A model generated the notes under the pieces. It had not been told where the DNA came from, ran no database searches, and saw nothing but the letters and a program-made list of their open reading frames with translations. A stretch of 64,000 bases of DNA from JBGSMF01 sp964651475 (GTDB lineage Bacteria; Chloroflexota; Anaerolineae; Fen-1058), in assembly GCA_964651475.1 (NCBI GenBank), contig CAZYXV010000003.1, forward strand, positions 124,001 through 188,000, given 5' to 3'. Positions 1-8,156 of the stretch are shown one piece after another. Within the stretch, counting starts at the first letter, position 1, and every line of letters begins with the position of its first letter. Both the position numbers and the translations under genes were made by a program.

Positions 1-84
1 AGAACGCAAGACAAGGCCAAGATTCTGACGAGTATCTATTTCAGCAACGGATGTAGCATAAGGAGTCCAGGCAAACATGGATAA
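1..84 (+). CDS. C-terminal end of a small paralog of the next gene (partial)
   Basis: The window opens inside a reading frame that runs to a TAA at 82-84 and overlaps the start of the next gene. Its residues DKAKILTSIYFSN closely resemble residues 2-14 of the following 71-residue protein (DKTREILQSVYYSD), so the two look like tandem copies of one family. The copy then ends in unrelated residues and lacks the transmembrane tail of its neighbour. It may be a truncated duplicate or the end of a longer protein that begins outside the window. Function is unknown. Confidence 0.4.
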   Translation, partial: RTQDKAKILTSIYFSNGCSIRSPGKHG

Positions 85-292
85 AACGAGAGAGATTCTA
101 CAGAGCGTCTATTACAGCGACCCCAATAGAATGTACCAGGCCCTCAATAGCATGGCCGCCCAGGCGGCGGCCAGCTCGCGACGCAGAGCGTCTGCCCAGC
201 CGGCCCAGTCGCGCCTGCAAAAGGGAATCCTGTCGCTGGTCAGCGTCGCGCTGATCGTCCTGCTGCTGGCCGTGGCCGGAGGGCGTATTTGA
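77..292 (+). CDS. Small tail-anchored membrane protein, unknown function
   Basis: A 71-residue protein with a polar, Ala/Arg/Gln-rich first half and one hydrophobic segment at about residues 50-67 (ILSLVSVALIVLLLAVAGG), which suggests a C-terminal tail anchor with the N-terminus in the cytoplasm. The ATG is preceded by AGGAG at a good distance. The N-terminus is similar to the tail of the frame that overlaps its start, so this appears to be a tandem paralog pair. I do not recognise the family. It converges on the isochorismatase-fold gene, with about 55 bases between the two stop codons. Confidence 0.6.
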   Translation: MDKTREILQSVYYSDPNRMYQALNSMAAQAAASSRRRASAQPAQSRLQKGILSLVSVALIVLLLAVAGGRI

Positions 293-348
293 AATTACTG
301 CAAGCGGGTCACCCGGTTTTCAGGGGGCATGGACGGAAGGGCACGTTA

Positions 349-855
349 TCAAGTAGGTTTCATGTGTTCCAACATAAATTTCACTGTCCCACAACCCGGC
401 GCGTCAAAGATGTCTTCCACAAAGCGCGTATACGCGGAATTGTGGCACATGATGGCCTGTTTGACCATAAAGGTGTTATAGTCCAGATCCTCTGCGCCGA
501 AATAAGTGGCCATGACACAGCCCACCGCGCTCAGGCCGCACAAGAAAAGTGTGTCGCAGCCCTTGTCGCGCAGCCACTCGGCCAAGCGGGTCTTTTTAAA
601 TGCGCTGGGATAGTTCTTGATGATCTGGGGATCGTCGGCGCAAATGTTCACGCTGGAGGGAAACTCGAAAGCCTCGCTGCCGGGTGGTGGCCCTTGGTCA
701 GGATCGGTGTGATAAATCCGAACTATAGGCAGCCCACGCCCACGAAATAACCCGATGAGGTCATTGATCAACTCGAGCGCGACTTGCTTGTCTTTTTCTG
801 GAATGTAAGACAAGTAGGCATGTTGGATATCAATGACTAACAACGCTGGATTCAT
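349..855 (-). CDS. Isochorismatase-family cysteine hydrolase
   Basis: A 168-residue protein of the isochorismatase-like hydrolase superfamily. The opening LLVIDIQ carries the catalytic Asp9. Lys87 in SAFKKTRL and the nucleophile Cys113 in LSAVGCVMAT complete the usual Asp-Lys-Cys triad, and the cis-peptide region precedes the cysteine as expected. Such enzymes hydrolyse nicotinamide, ureidoacrylate, N-carbamoyl compounds or isochorismate; the substrate cannot be told from sequence alone. The ATG has GGGAG about eight bases upstream. The gene overlaps the end of the endonuclease V gene by 26 bases, so the two are probably co-transcribed. Confidence 0.85.
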   Translation of the reverse strand: MNPALLVIDIQHAYLSYIPEKDKQVALELINDLIGLFRGRGLPIVRIYHTDPDQGPPPGSEAFEFPSSVNICADDPQIIKNYPSAFKKTRLAEWLRDKGCDTLFLCGLSAVGCVMATYFGAEDLDYNTFMVKQAIMCHNSAYTRFVEDIFDAPGCGTVKFMLEHMKPT

Positions 856-1444
856 GTCTTTTACTCCCTTTGTTCTCTACATATTCGATATTATAAAAAT
901 AAGCCATTTCCAATAGAGCCTGTTCGCAGTGTAAGCCCCGCCGGCACAGTTGATCCGCCCTTTTGAGCAAGGTGGGAATGCGATGCGGCCCGTGCATGCC
1001 GGCTATCGCCTGGCGGGCAAACAGCTCATCCACGCCAATCGCCGTGACGTATACCGGGCGCTGACTGCGACCGCGATAGACCGCCCAAGTTAAAGGGGTA
1101 TCTTTGAAGCAAGTCTTGGCCACGCCAATCACCGCGGCGCTTTCCCCCAATGCTTGATACAAGTGCCAGCCTAAACCATCCCGCTTATCTGCCCCAAGGT
1201 AGACATAGCCATCAATGACAATCACAGCAGGACGTTCCGGCAAGGTCTGCAGCAACGCCAATATGCAGGGCAACTCGCGCTGATAGAACTGGCCCGGCAC
1301 ATACACTCGCGTCCCCGCCAGTCGAATGACCTGCTCGCGGTTGGGCTGTCCGTCTGTCCAATGATAGAAGAGCACGCCGGCCACGCAGGCGTGCTCGCCT
1401 TGATAAGCCACATCAACCGCTAATAGCATAGTCTTTCTGAGCAT
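830..1444 (-). CDS. Endonuclease V-like protein
   Basis: About 204 residues matching the endonuclease V family, which nicks DNA or RNA next to deaminated bases such as inosine. Family marks are an early AVDVAY with the first metal-binding Asp, the YVPG motif followed by a Glu-Leu-Pro turn, a central VIDGYVYLGADKRDGLG segment carrying the second acidic site, and IGVAKT. It is slightly short at the N-terminus compared with bacterial Nfi. The ATG at 1444 is preferred over an upstream in-frame TTG; an AAGGA lies very close to it, and a later ATG at about 1429 is also possible. It sits between the MBL-fold and isochorismatase-fold genes on the same strand. Confidence 0.8.
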   Translation of the reverse strand: MLRKTMLLAVDVAYQGEHACVAGVLFYHWTDGQPNREQVIRLAGTRVYVPGQFYQRELPCILALLQTLPERPAVIVIDGYVYLGADKRDGLGWHLYQALGESAAVIGVAKTCFKDTPLTWAVYRGRSQRPVYVTAIGVDELFARQAIAGMHGPHRIPTLLKRADQLCRRGLHCEQALLEMAYFYNIEYVENKGSKRHESSVVSH

Positions 1445-1478
1445 CAATCCTTATCTGCGACTGCTTCTCTGGAAGAGT

Positions 1479-2426
1479 TCACCATTCAATTTCCAGCCCC
1501 TCACGCGCAACAAACACCTGGCAAGCACTGCCGCGCTTGGACAGATACGTTTCAGCCTGTTTCTGGCCGGCGTAAACCGCCTGATCGTCGGCCATGGGGT
1601 CGTGATGGAAAAGCACCAGCCGGCGCACGCCAGCGCGATGGGCAAACTCGGCGCCGGTCAAGGGAGAACTGTGCCCCCAGCCCGCTTTGTCGAGGGCGTC
1701 GCTGAGTGTGTATTGGGCGTCAAAGATGAGCAAGTCTGCTCCCTGGAAAAAATTCACATAATCTTGGGTATCGGCCAGGCTCATCTGCTTGTACTCCGAG
1801 TCGGTGGCATACACAACGCTCTGTCCATTGTGCTCGACGCGATAGCCATAGCTCCCGTGAAGAGGATGTGGCATCTGGTGCGGGTAGACGCGCACATCGC
1901 CAACCTGGCTCCATTCTCCAACTGGTATGTTCTGAAATTTTATGTCGGCTCTCAAGATGCCAAGCGGCACGGGGAAATAAGTATCCGCTTGCTGGCCGAC
2001 AAAGGCATCTTGGAGATTGTTATGCGGGCTGTGAAAAGTCAGGCGGTTGCCGGGCACAAAACCGGGGCCAAAGAACGGCAGTCCCTGGATGTGATCCCAA
2101 TGCGTGTGACTGATGAACACGTCGGCCACACCCTGGCCTTTGCCAAACTCGGCTTGCATCAATGCGTTGCCCAGCACGCGCAGGCCCGTGCCGGCGTCAA
2201 AAATAAGCAACTGCTGGCCGGCGCGCACTTCCACGCACGCCGTGTTGCCACCAATCGTGTAACGCACTGCCGCTGGTAGACGCTGCACGTAACGCTCGAT
2301 AGCCGCTTCACTCGACAGATCGAGCCCCATCGCGCCGCGCAGCGCCTGGCGAATCTTGTCCTCAATGCTCGCTGGCGAAATGGGCGTGGGAATGGACCCT
2401 CGCGTTCCCCAAAACTTGACTTTCAT
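1479..2426 (-). CDS. Metallo-beta-lactamase-fold hydrolase (phosphodiesterase-like)
   Basis: A 315-residue MBL-fold enzyme beginning KVKFWGTRGSIPTP, a start typical of the group related to tRNase Z and cyclic nucleotide phosphodiesterases. The metal-binding motif HTHWDH is near residue 107-112. Later ligands are supplied by PHPLHGSYGY, ATDSEY and LFHHDP. An insertion at about residues 20-55 lies between GSIPTP and the IGGNTACVEV strand. The ATG is preceded by GGAG. It is the first gene of a three-gene minus-strand group and has a good promoter about 70 bases upstream. The substrate is unknown. Confidence 0.8.
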   Translation of the reverse strand: MKVKFWGTRGSIPTPISPASIEDKIRQALRGAMGLDLSSEAAIERYVQRLPAAVRYTIGGNTACVEVRAGQQLLIFDAGTGLRVLGNALMQAEFGKGQGVADVFISHTHWDHIQGLPFFGPGFVPGNRLTFHSPHNNLQDAFVGQQADTYFPVPLGILRADIKFQNIPVGEWSQVGDVRVYPHQMPHPLHGSYGYRVEHNGQSVVYATDSEYKQMSLADTQDYVNFFQGADLLIFDAQYTLSDALDKAGWGHSSPLTGAEFAHRAGVRRLVLFHHDPMADDQAVYAGQKQAETYLSKRGSACQVFVAREGLEIEW

Positions 2427-2496
2427 TGTGCTTACTCCACAAGAGATTCACCTCAACATAGAGGCGCTTTAAATTACGCTTGGGGGGCACATTGAT

Positions 2497-2524
2497 AGTA
2501 TAATCCAACTTGCTTACAAGTCAA
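2497..2524 (-). promoter_or_regulatory. Candidate sigma-70 promoter for the MBL-fold operon
   Basis: On the minus strand TTGACT (2524-2519) is followed after 16 bases by TATACT (2502-2497). It lies about 70 bases upstream of the MBL-fold gene start and points toward it. Confidence 0.55.
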
Positions 2525-2624
2525 CAAAACGCACTTTTGCGGACTGCGCAGACTTGCTTTTCGCATCAATTTCGTGTACCCTGTATCCTGACTCGGACGG
2601 GCCAAAACTTTTTCAGGAGGCAAT

Positions 2625-3173
2625 ATGTCAAGAATCGCGCCTTTGCACCCCGATGATGCATCCCCGGAAGCGCGGCTTGTTTTGGAAGGTTTCTTTCAAG
2701 CACGCGGGAACGTGCCCAACATGTTTCGCGTGATGGCGCGGCGGGCCAGGATTATGAAAACGGCCGCCGACCACATGGCGGCCATTTTCGCCGATAGCGT
2801 GGTCGAGTCCAAAATACTGGAACTGGTTTGCGTGCGCGTTTCGATTCTGAATGACTGCAAGTACTGAGCGGCCTCACATTCCGCCTTGGCAAGGCGGGCT
2901 GGCGCGACGCAAGAGGATTTAGACGCTCTCAAGAATCCTGCCAGATGGGCCGCGCAGTTCCCCCCGAACGTGCAGGCGGCATTAGCATTGACCGATGCTG
3001 TCACGTTGAGCAATGGACACGTCAGCGATGAGGTGTGGCAGCAGGCCGCCGCGCATTTTGACGCGGAACAATTGGTAGAGCTGGCGGCCGATATTGGCTT
3101 GTTCAACTATTTCAACCGCTTCAACAATGCCCTCGAAATAGAGATCACGCGGCCGGGCTGGCCGGACAAGTGA
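2625..3173 (+). CDS. Carboxymuconolactone decarboxylase/AhpD-like protein, probable CxxU selenoprotein
   Basis: The reading frame starts at an ATG six bases after AGGAGG, reaches TGA at codon 81 (2865-2867), and continues open in the same frame for 101 more codons to a TGA at 3171-3173, giving 182 residues. Residues around the internal TGA read NDC78-K-Y-TGA81-A-A-S-H85, with Glu66 twelve residues before Cys78. This matches the Glu/CxxC/His active site of the AhpD-like family, so the TGA replaces the second redox cysteine. Together with a hairpin just downstream, this supports selenocysteine insertion. The role would be peroxide or thiol redox chemistry. The alternative is a recent Cys-to-stop mutation. 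The hybrid kinase follows after ten bases. Confidence 0.75.
2881..2897 (+). promoter_or_regulatory. SECIS-like hairpin downstream of the in-frame TGA
   Basis: CCGCCTT and AAGGCGG form a perfect seven-pair stem around a GGC loop, starting 14 bases after the TGA at 2865-2867. Bacterial SECIS elements recognised by SelB have this position, a stem of about this size and a guanine at the start of the loop. Function is inferred. Confidence 0.6.
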
Positions 3174-3182
3174 GTTATCTTG

Positions 3183-6100
3183 ATGTTCGATATTTTTCGC
3201 CGCCGAGTTGGCGCAAGGATTATTTTAGGCTACCTGGCGTTTGTCTCGCTGATGGCCGCCATTGGCGTGCTGGCTGCCAGCCGCCTCAGCCTGGTGGCGG
3301 CAACTGTCAACGATCTGGCTGACAATCAGGCCATCGAACTCGACCTGTCGAACTCTATCGTCAGGCAAATCATCCAGACTCAAGTCGTGCTGACGGCCGC
3401 TACCCTGGGCGCGATTGTCATCGGGTTGTTGCTGGGCTGGGTCATCTCGCGCCGAATTACAATGCCGCTGCACCAGGTGGCGCGGACCGCCCAGCAAATC
3501 GCCAACGTAGACATCAAAGCCATGGCATCCGAGCTGGCATCGCTTTCGCAGGGCGAACTGGCGCTTGGCCTGAACCTGACCGCTTTGCCGCTCGAAACCG
3601 GGTTGCAGGACGAGGTGGGGCAAACGGGCCAGGCTTTTAACGAAATCATTGCCAGCTTGCACGCTGCCGAGCAGGCCTTTGGCGCCATGACGGCTTACCT
3701 CAACGAAATGGCCAGCGCCGCTCAGAGCGTAGCGCAAGGCAATCTCGACGTAGCCGTGTCCGCCCGCTCGGGCGAGGATGTGCTGGGCAACGCCGTAGCC
3801 AATATGGTGGCGAATCTGCGCGCCGCCCAAGCCCAGTTGCGCCAGTACCAGGAACACCTGGAAGAATTGGTTGAGCAGCGCACGGCTGCCCTGCGCGAGA
3901 GCGAGCGGGCGATGGCGACTTTATTGAGCAATCTGCCCGGCGTGGCCTATCGCCGCAAGGATGACCGCCGTTGGACGATAGAGTTTATGAGCGAGGCATG
4001 TTCCGAGGTGACAGGCTATGCCCCGGCGGCCATGGTTAACAACGCCGAACTGGCCTACGCCGATATCATTCACCCCGACGATCGGGAACGAGTGTGGACG
4101 CAGGTGCAAGCAGCAGTTGGGGCGCGCCGGCCTTTCCAGTTAACCTACCGCATCGTCACTAAAAAGGGGTGGGAAGGGTGGGTTTGGGAACAGGGCCAGG
4201 GTGTTTTTGACGACCAGGGGCAACTGCTAGCATTAGAAGGACTCATCGTAGACATCACCTCCCTGGTGCACACCGAGCTGGAATTGCGCGCCCGTGAGCG
4301 GGAATTGCGTACGATTACCAATAACATACCGATTTACATCGGCTATGTTGACGCCGAACTGCGCTACCGCTTTGTCAACCAGAAGTATGTTCAAGCTTTT
4401 GGCCTCGACGCGGACGAAATCGTCGGCAAACACGTCAGAGATGTGCTCGGCGAGGCCTATTATAACCGGGCGGCGCCCAACATACAAGCCGCCCTGGCCG
4501 GGCAAGAAGTGTCGTTTGAGAGCACGATGGATTTGCCCCGCCAGGGTACCCGCTGGCTGAGCATAAACTATGTGCCCGAAGTGGTCGCATGTGGACCAGT
4601 CACTGGTTTGTATATCTTGGTGCAAGACATCACCGGGCGCAAGCAAGCCGAGGAGGCTCTGCGCGCTAGCGAAGAACGGCTAAACCTGGCGCTGCGCGGC
4701 GCCGATTTGGGCCTCTGGGACTGGAATATCCCAACTGGCGATGTGGTCTTTAACGCGCGCTGGGCGGAAATGTTGGGGTATACCCTGGAAGAGATTCCTC
4801 CGCATGTAAGCGCCTGGGAAAAATTGCTTCACCCCGATGATCAGGCGCATGTCATGACAATCCTCAACGCACATCTGGAAGGCAAACTCCCCTTTCACGA
4901 AACCGAACACCGGGTGCGCGCCAAAGATGGTAGCTGGAAGTGGATTTTAGATCGCGGCAAGGTGCTAGAGTGGGATGCGCAAGGCAACCCGTTGCGGGCG
5001 GTTGGCACACACCTTGACATCACCGAGCGCAAGCAAGCCGAAGAAGCCATTCGGCGTAGCGAGGAGCGCTTTCGCCTCTTATTTGAAACAAATCCCTTCC
5101 CTCTCCTCATTACGCGCGCGACGGATGGCGTCATCATCCAGGCCAACCAGGCTTTAATTGACTATATGGAAGGTTCAAGGACTGACCTGACCTCAGTGCG
5201 CGCGTCTGACTACTATGCGCTTTCCACTGACCGTCAGACCCTGTTAGACGAAGTTAAAACCAAAGGCAGGGTCGTCAACAAAATGGTTGAATTAAAGATT
5301 GCGCAGGGTCGCCGGACCAAGTTTGCCCTGGTGAACATACTGCCGCTGGACTTGGGCGAACCGTGCTTGCTGGTCGGGATGGCCGACATCACCGAGCGCA
5401 AGCAGGCCGAAGAAAAGCTGCGCGCCAGCGAGGCGCGTTATGATGAGCTGGTGCGGCGCATATCGGTTGGGGTGTATATCTTTCACGCCCGCGCCGATGG
5501 CTTGATGAGCTTTGAGTATACCAGTCCGCAGTTCAATTACCTGCTTGGCCTGGAGGCCGAAGCGGTGCAGCGCGATGCCAACCTGGCCTTTGCCGCCGCT
5601 CACCCAGAGGATTGCGCCGATTTGATCCGCGCCAATCGCCAGGCGATAACGACCCTGACCCCATTTCGCTGGGAGTGCCGTTTTATCATCCGGGGCGAAA
5701 CACGCTGGATTCGCATCGAGTCTGAGCCGACGCCGCTGCCCGGCGGCGGCAGTGTGTGGAATGGTGTGATCAGCGACATCACCGAGCGCAAGCAGGTGGA
5801 AGACGAACTGCGTGTTCTCACCGACAAGGTCGAGCTTTACCTGAAATACATCCCGATACCGATGTACGTTAAGGATGCTGACACTCGCGCGGTCATCCTT
5901 AGCCGCCATTTTGAGCAAATGCTGGGGAAACCCATTCATGAATTGCTTGGCAAAACCAACGCGGAGCTTTGGCCGCCTGAGCTGGCCGGTCCGATGACGC
6001 TGGACGATGAGCGCGTCCTCAAGGAGGACCAGGCGGTCACGGTGGAAGAAACCTTTGAGGGACGGCACTATTACAGCGTCAAGTTTCCCATCAAAGAACC

Positions 6101-8048
6101 GGACCGTCCGCCGCTGCTGGGGGGATACACCATAGATGTTACCGAGCTGAAGCAGACCCAGGCAGCGTTGCAAGAAAGCGAAGCCCGTATGCGCCAAATC
6201 ACGGTGGCGATGCAGCAGGCGGTCTGGCTGCGCGATGTCCAAACCCTCCAGGTGCTCTATGTCAATCCGGCTTATGAAGAAATATGGGGGCGGACGTGCG
6301 AGAGCTTGATTGCCGAACCCACCTCGTTTATCCAGGCCATTCATCCCGAAGATAAGGAACGAATCCTGGAGGCCATTCAAAAACAGTATCAGGGCGTCTT
6401 TTTCAACCAGGAATATCGCATCATCCGGCCAGACGGCAGCCTCTGCTGGGTATGGGGCCGCACGTTTCCCATCAAAAATGACCAGGGCCAGGTCTACCGC
6501 GTTCTGGCTGTGGTCGAAGACATCACCGGGCGCAAGTTGATGGAAGAAGCGCTCTGGCAGGCCAAAGCCTGGGCCGAGGAAAAAAGCCAGGCGGCCCTGG
6601 AAGCGCAACGCGCGGCCGAAGCCGCCAATCGCGCCAAGAGCATCTTTTTAGCCAACATGAGCCACGAGTTACGCACGCCTCTCAATGCGATTCTGGGCTT
6701 TAGCGAGTTGATGGCGCGCGATGCCTCGCTGAGCCAGGCCCAGCGGGAAAACCTTGAAACGATCAACCGCAGCGGCGAGCACTTGCTGGCGCTGATCAAT
6801 AATGTGCTGGACTTGTCCAAGATCGAAGCCGGACGTGTTGCCCTGCACGAAGAGGTCTTTGACCTGCACCGCTTGTTGGGCGACATGGAAAGCATGTTCC
6901 ACATGCGCGCTATGAATAAGGGGCTATCGCTCACGGTCGAATGTGCGCCCAGCGTGCCGCGCTACATTCGCGCCGACCAGGGCAAGCTGCGCCAGGTGCT
7001 CATCAACCTGCTGGGCAATGCGGTCAAATTCACATCAGAGGGAGGCGTCACGCTGAGAGTGGACGCGGGCAAGGCCGATTATCTACGCTTTGAAATTGAG
7101 GATACGGGCGCCGGCATCAGCCCCGACGATATGGGCAGGATCTTTGACGCTTTTGAACAGACCGAAGCCGCGCACAAATTGCAAGAAGGCACCGGGCTAG
7201 GGTTGACCATCAGCCGCCAATTCGTGCAGTTAATGGGCGGCGACATTGCCGTCTGCAGCGCGGGTGTGCCAGGCCAGGGCAGCCGCTTTACGTTTGAGGT
7301 GCGAGTGAGCTTGCCCGGTCCCGCCGAAATTTCGAGCCTGCCCAAGAGCGCCCGGCGGCGCGTTGTGGGCCTGGAAGAAGGACAACCGCTTTATCGTGTG
7401 TTGATTGCGGACGATGTGCCGGCCAGCCGCAACTTGTTGGTCAAGTTCTTGCAGCCGTTGGGCCTGGACGTGCGCGAGGCAACCAACGGGCAAGAGGCCA
7501 TGGAGGTGTGGCAAGCCTGGCAACCTCACCTGATCTTGATGGATATGCGGATGCCGGTGATGGACGGGCGCGAGGCCACGCGGCGCATCAAAGCATCCGT
7601 CCAGGGTGAACAGGTCGTCATTGTCGCATTGACCGCCAGCGCCTTTGAAGAAGAGCGCGCCCAAGTGCTGGCCGAAGGCAGTGATGATTTTATCCGCAAG
7701 CCCGTGCGCGAAGCAGATATCTTGAACGTGCTGGAAAAGCACCTGGGAGCGCGCTTTATTTATGAAACTGAGCCAGCCAGCAAAATACCAATCTCAACCT
7801 TGTCCGGGGAACTGATTCAACCACTCGCCGCCATGCCGCTGACGTGGTTGGTCGATTTTCGACAGGCGGTGCTGGAGGCCGATTGGAACGCGATGACCGA
7901 GTTGCTCTGGCAGGTGGAACAGGCTCATCCTGCGCTGGCCGCACCTTTGTGGAACATGGTCAACAATTTCCAACATGCCGAGCTTTTGGTTATGCTCGAT
8001 CAGGTCATGAGACGCGAGCCAGGATCGCTTTCGGAACAGACAACATGA
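3183..8048 (+). CDS. Multi-PAS hybrid sensor histidine kinase with receiver domain
   Basis: A very large membrane kinase of about 1621 residues. Two transmembrane helices (about 12-32 and 67-88) enclose only a short outer loop, so sensing is probably done by the chain of about seven PAS/PAC modules (roughly residues 240-1110) that follow a HAMP-like region. Many PAS units end in near-identical DITERKQAEE linkers. A coiled coil leads to the HisKA box SHELRTPLN with phospho-acceptor His about 1161, the HATPase N box near Asn 1279, DTGAGI and GTGLGL. The receiver domain has LILMDMRMP with phospho-acceptor Asp about 1454. The last 100 residues may be a degenerate phosphotransfer-like domain. ATG at 3183 is chosen; a TTG precedes it directly. 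Confidence 0.9.
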   Translation: MFDIFRRRVGARIILGYLAFVSLMAAIGVLAASRLSLVAATVNDLADNQAIELDLSNSIVRQIIQTQVVLTAATLGAIVIGLLLGWVISRRITMPLHQVARTAQQIANVDIKAMASELASLSQGELALGLNLTALPLETGLQDEVGQTGQAFNEIIASLHAAEQAFGAMTAYLNEMASAAQSVAQGNLDVAVSARSGEDVLGNAVANMVANLRAAQAQLRQYQEHLEELVEQRTAALRESERAMATLLSNLPGVAYRRKDDRRWTIEFMSEACSEVTGYAPAAMVNNAELAYADIIHPDDRERVWTQVQAAVGARRPFQLTYRIVTKKGWEGWVWEQGQGVFDDQGQLLALEGLIVDITSLVHTELELRARERELRTITNNIPIYIGYVDAELRYRFVNQKYVQAFGLDADEIVGKHVRDVLGEAYYNRAAPNIQAALAGQEVSFESTMDLPRQGTRWLSINYVPEVVACGPVTGLYILVQDITGRKQAEEALRASEERLNLALRGADLGLWDWNIPTGDVVFNARWAEMLGYTLEEIPPHVSAWEKLLHPDDQAHVMTILNAHLEGKLPFHETEHRVRAKDGSWKWILDRGKVLEWDAQGNPLRAVGTHLDITERKQAEEAIRRSEERFRLLFETNPFPLLITRATDGVIIQANQALIDYMEGSRTDLTSVRASDYYALSTDRQTLLDEVKTKGRVVNKMVELKIAQGRRTKFALVNILPLDLGEPCLLVGMADITERKQAEEKLRASEARYDELVRRISVGVYIFHARADGLMSFEYTSPQFNYLLGLEAEAVQRDANLAFAAAHPEDCADLIRANRQAITTLTPFRWECRFIIRGETRWIRIESEPTPLPGGGSVWNGVISDITERKQVEDELRVLTDKVELYLKYIPIPMYVKDADTRAVILSRHFEQMLGKPIHELLGKTNAELWPPELAGPMTLDDERVLKEDQAVTVEETFEGRHYYSVKFPIKEPDRPPLLGGYTIDVTELKQTQAALQESEARMRQITVAMQQAVWLRDVQTLQVLYVNPAYEEIWGRTCESLIAEPTSFIQAIHPEDKERILEAIQKQYQGVFFNQEYRIIRPDGSLCWVWGRTFPIKNDQGQVYRVLAVVEDITGRKLMEEALWQAKAWAEEKSQAALEAQRAAEAANRAKSIFLANMSHELRTPLNAILGFSELMARDASLSQAQRENLETINRSGEHLLALINNVLDLSKIEAGRVALHEEVFDLHRLLGDMESMFHMRAMNKGLSLTVECAPSVPRYIRADQGKLRQVLINLLGNAVKFTSEGGVTLRVDAGKADYLRFEIEDTGAGISPDDMGRIFDAFEQTEAAHKLQEGTGLGLTISRQFVQLMGGDIAVCSAGVPGQGSRFTFEVRVSLPGPAEISSLPKSARRRVVGLEEGQPLYRVLIADDVPASRNLLVKFLQPLGLDVREATNGQEAMEVWQAWQPHLILMDMRMPVMDGREATRRIKASVQGEQVVIVALTASAFEEERAQVLAEGSDDFIRKPVREADILNVLEKHLGARFIYETEPASKIPISTLSGELIQPLAAMPLTWLVDFRQAVLEADWNAMTELLWQVEQAHPALAAPLWNMVNNFQHAELLVMLDQVMRREPGSLSEQTT

Positions 8049-8156
8049 GCTGCGTTCTCCACCAACGCCGAAAATGCCTCAACAAGTTGAGGATTCCGGG
8101 GTTCCGAACTTGTTCGGGCTGTTTTCAAAATAGCGTGTAAGGCCAGTATGTCAAGC

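Noticed and set aside
289..750. A 153-codon plus-strand frame
   Set aside because: Antisense to the isochorismatase-fold gene with its catalytic triad.
2625..2867. Short stand-alone gene ending at 2867, with a separate gene from 2886
   Set aside because: Both parts are in one frame and together make one full-length family member with its active site across the TGA.
5292..6608. A 438-codon minus-strand frame
   Set aside because: Antisense shadow of the multi-PAS kinase, lacking domain similarity and a ribosome site.
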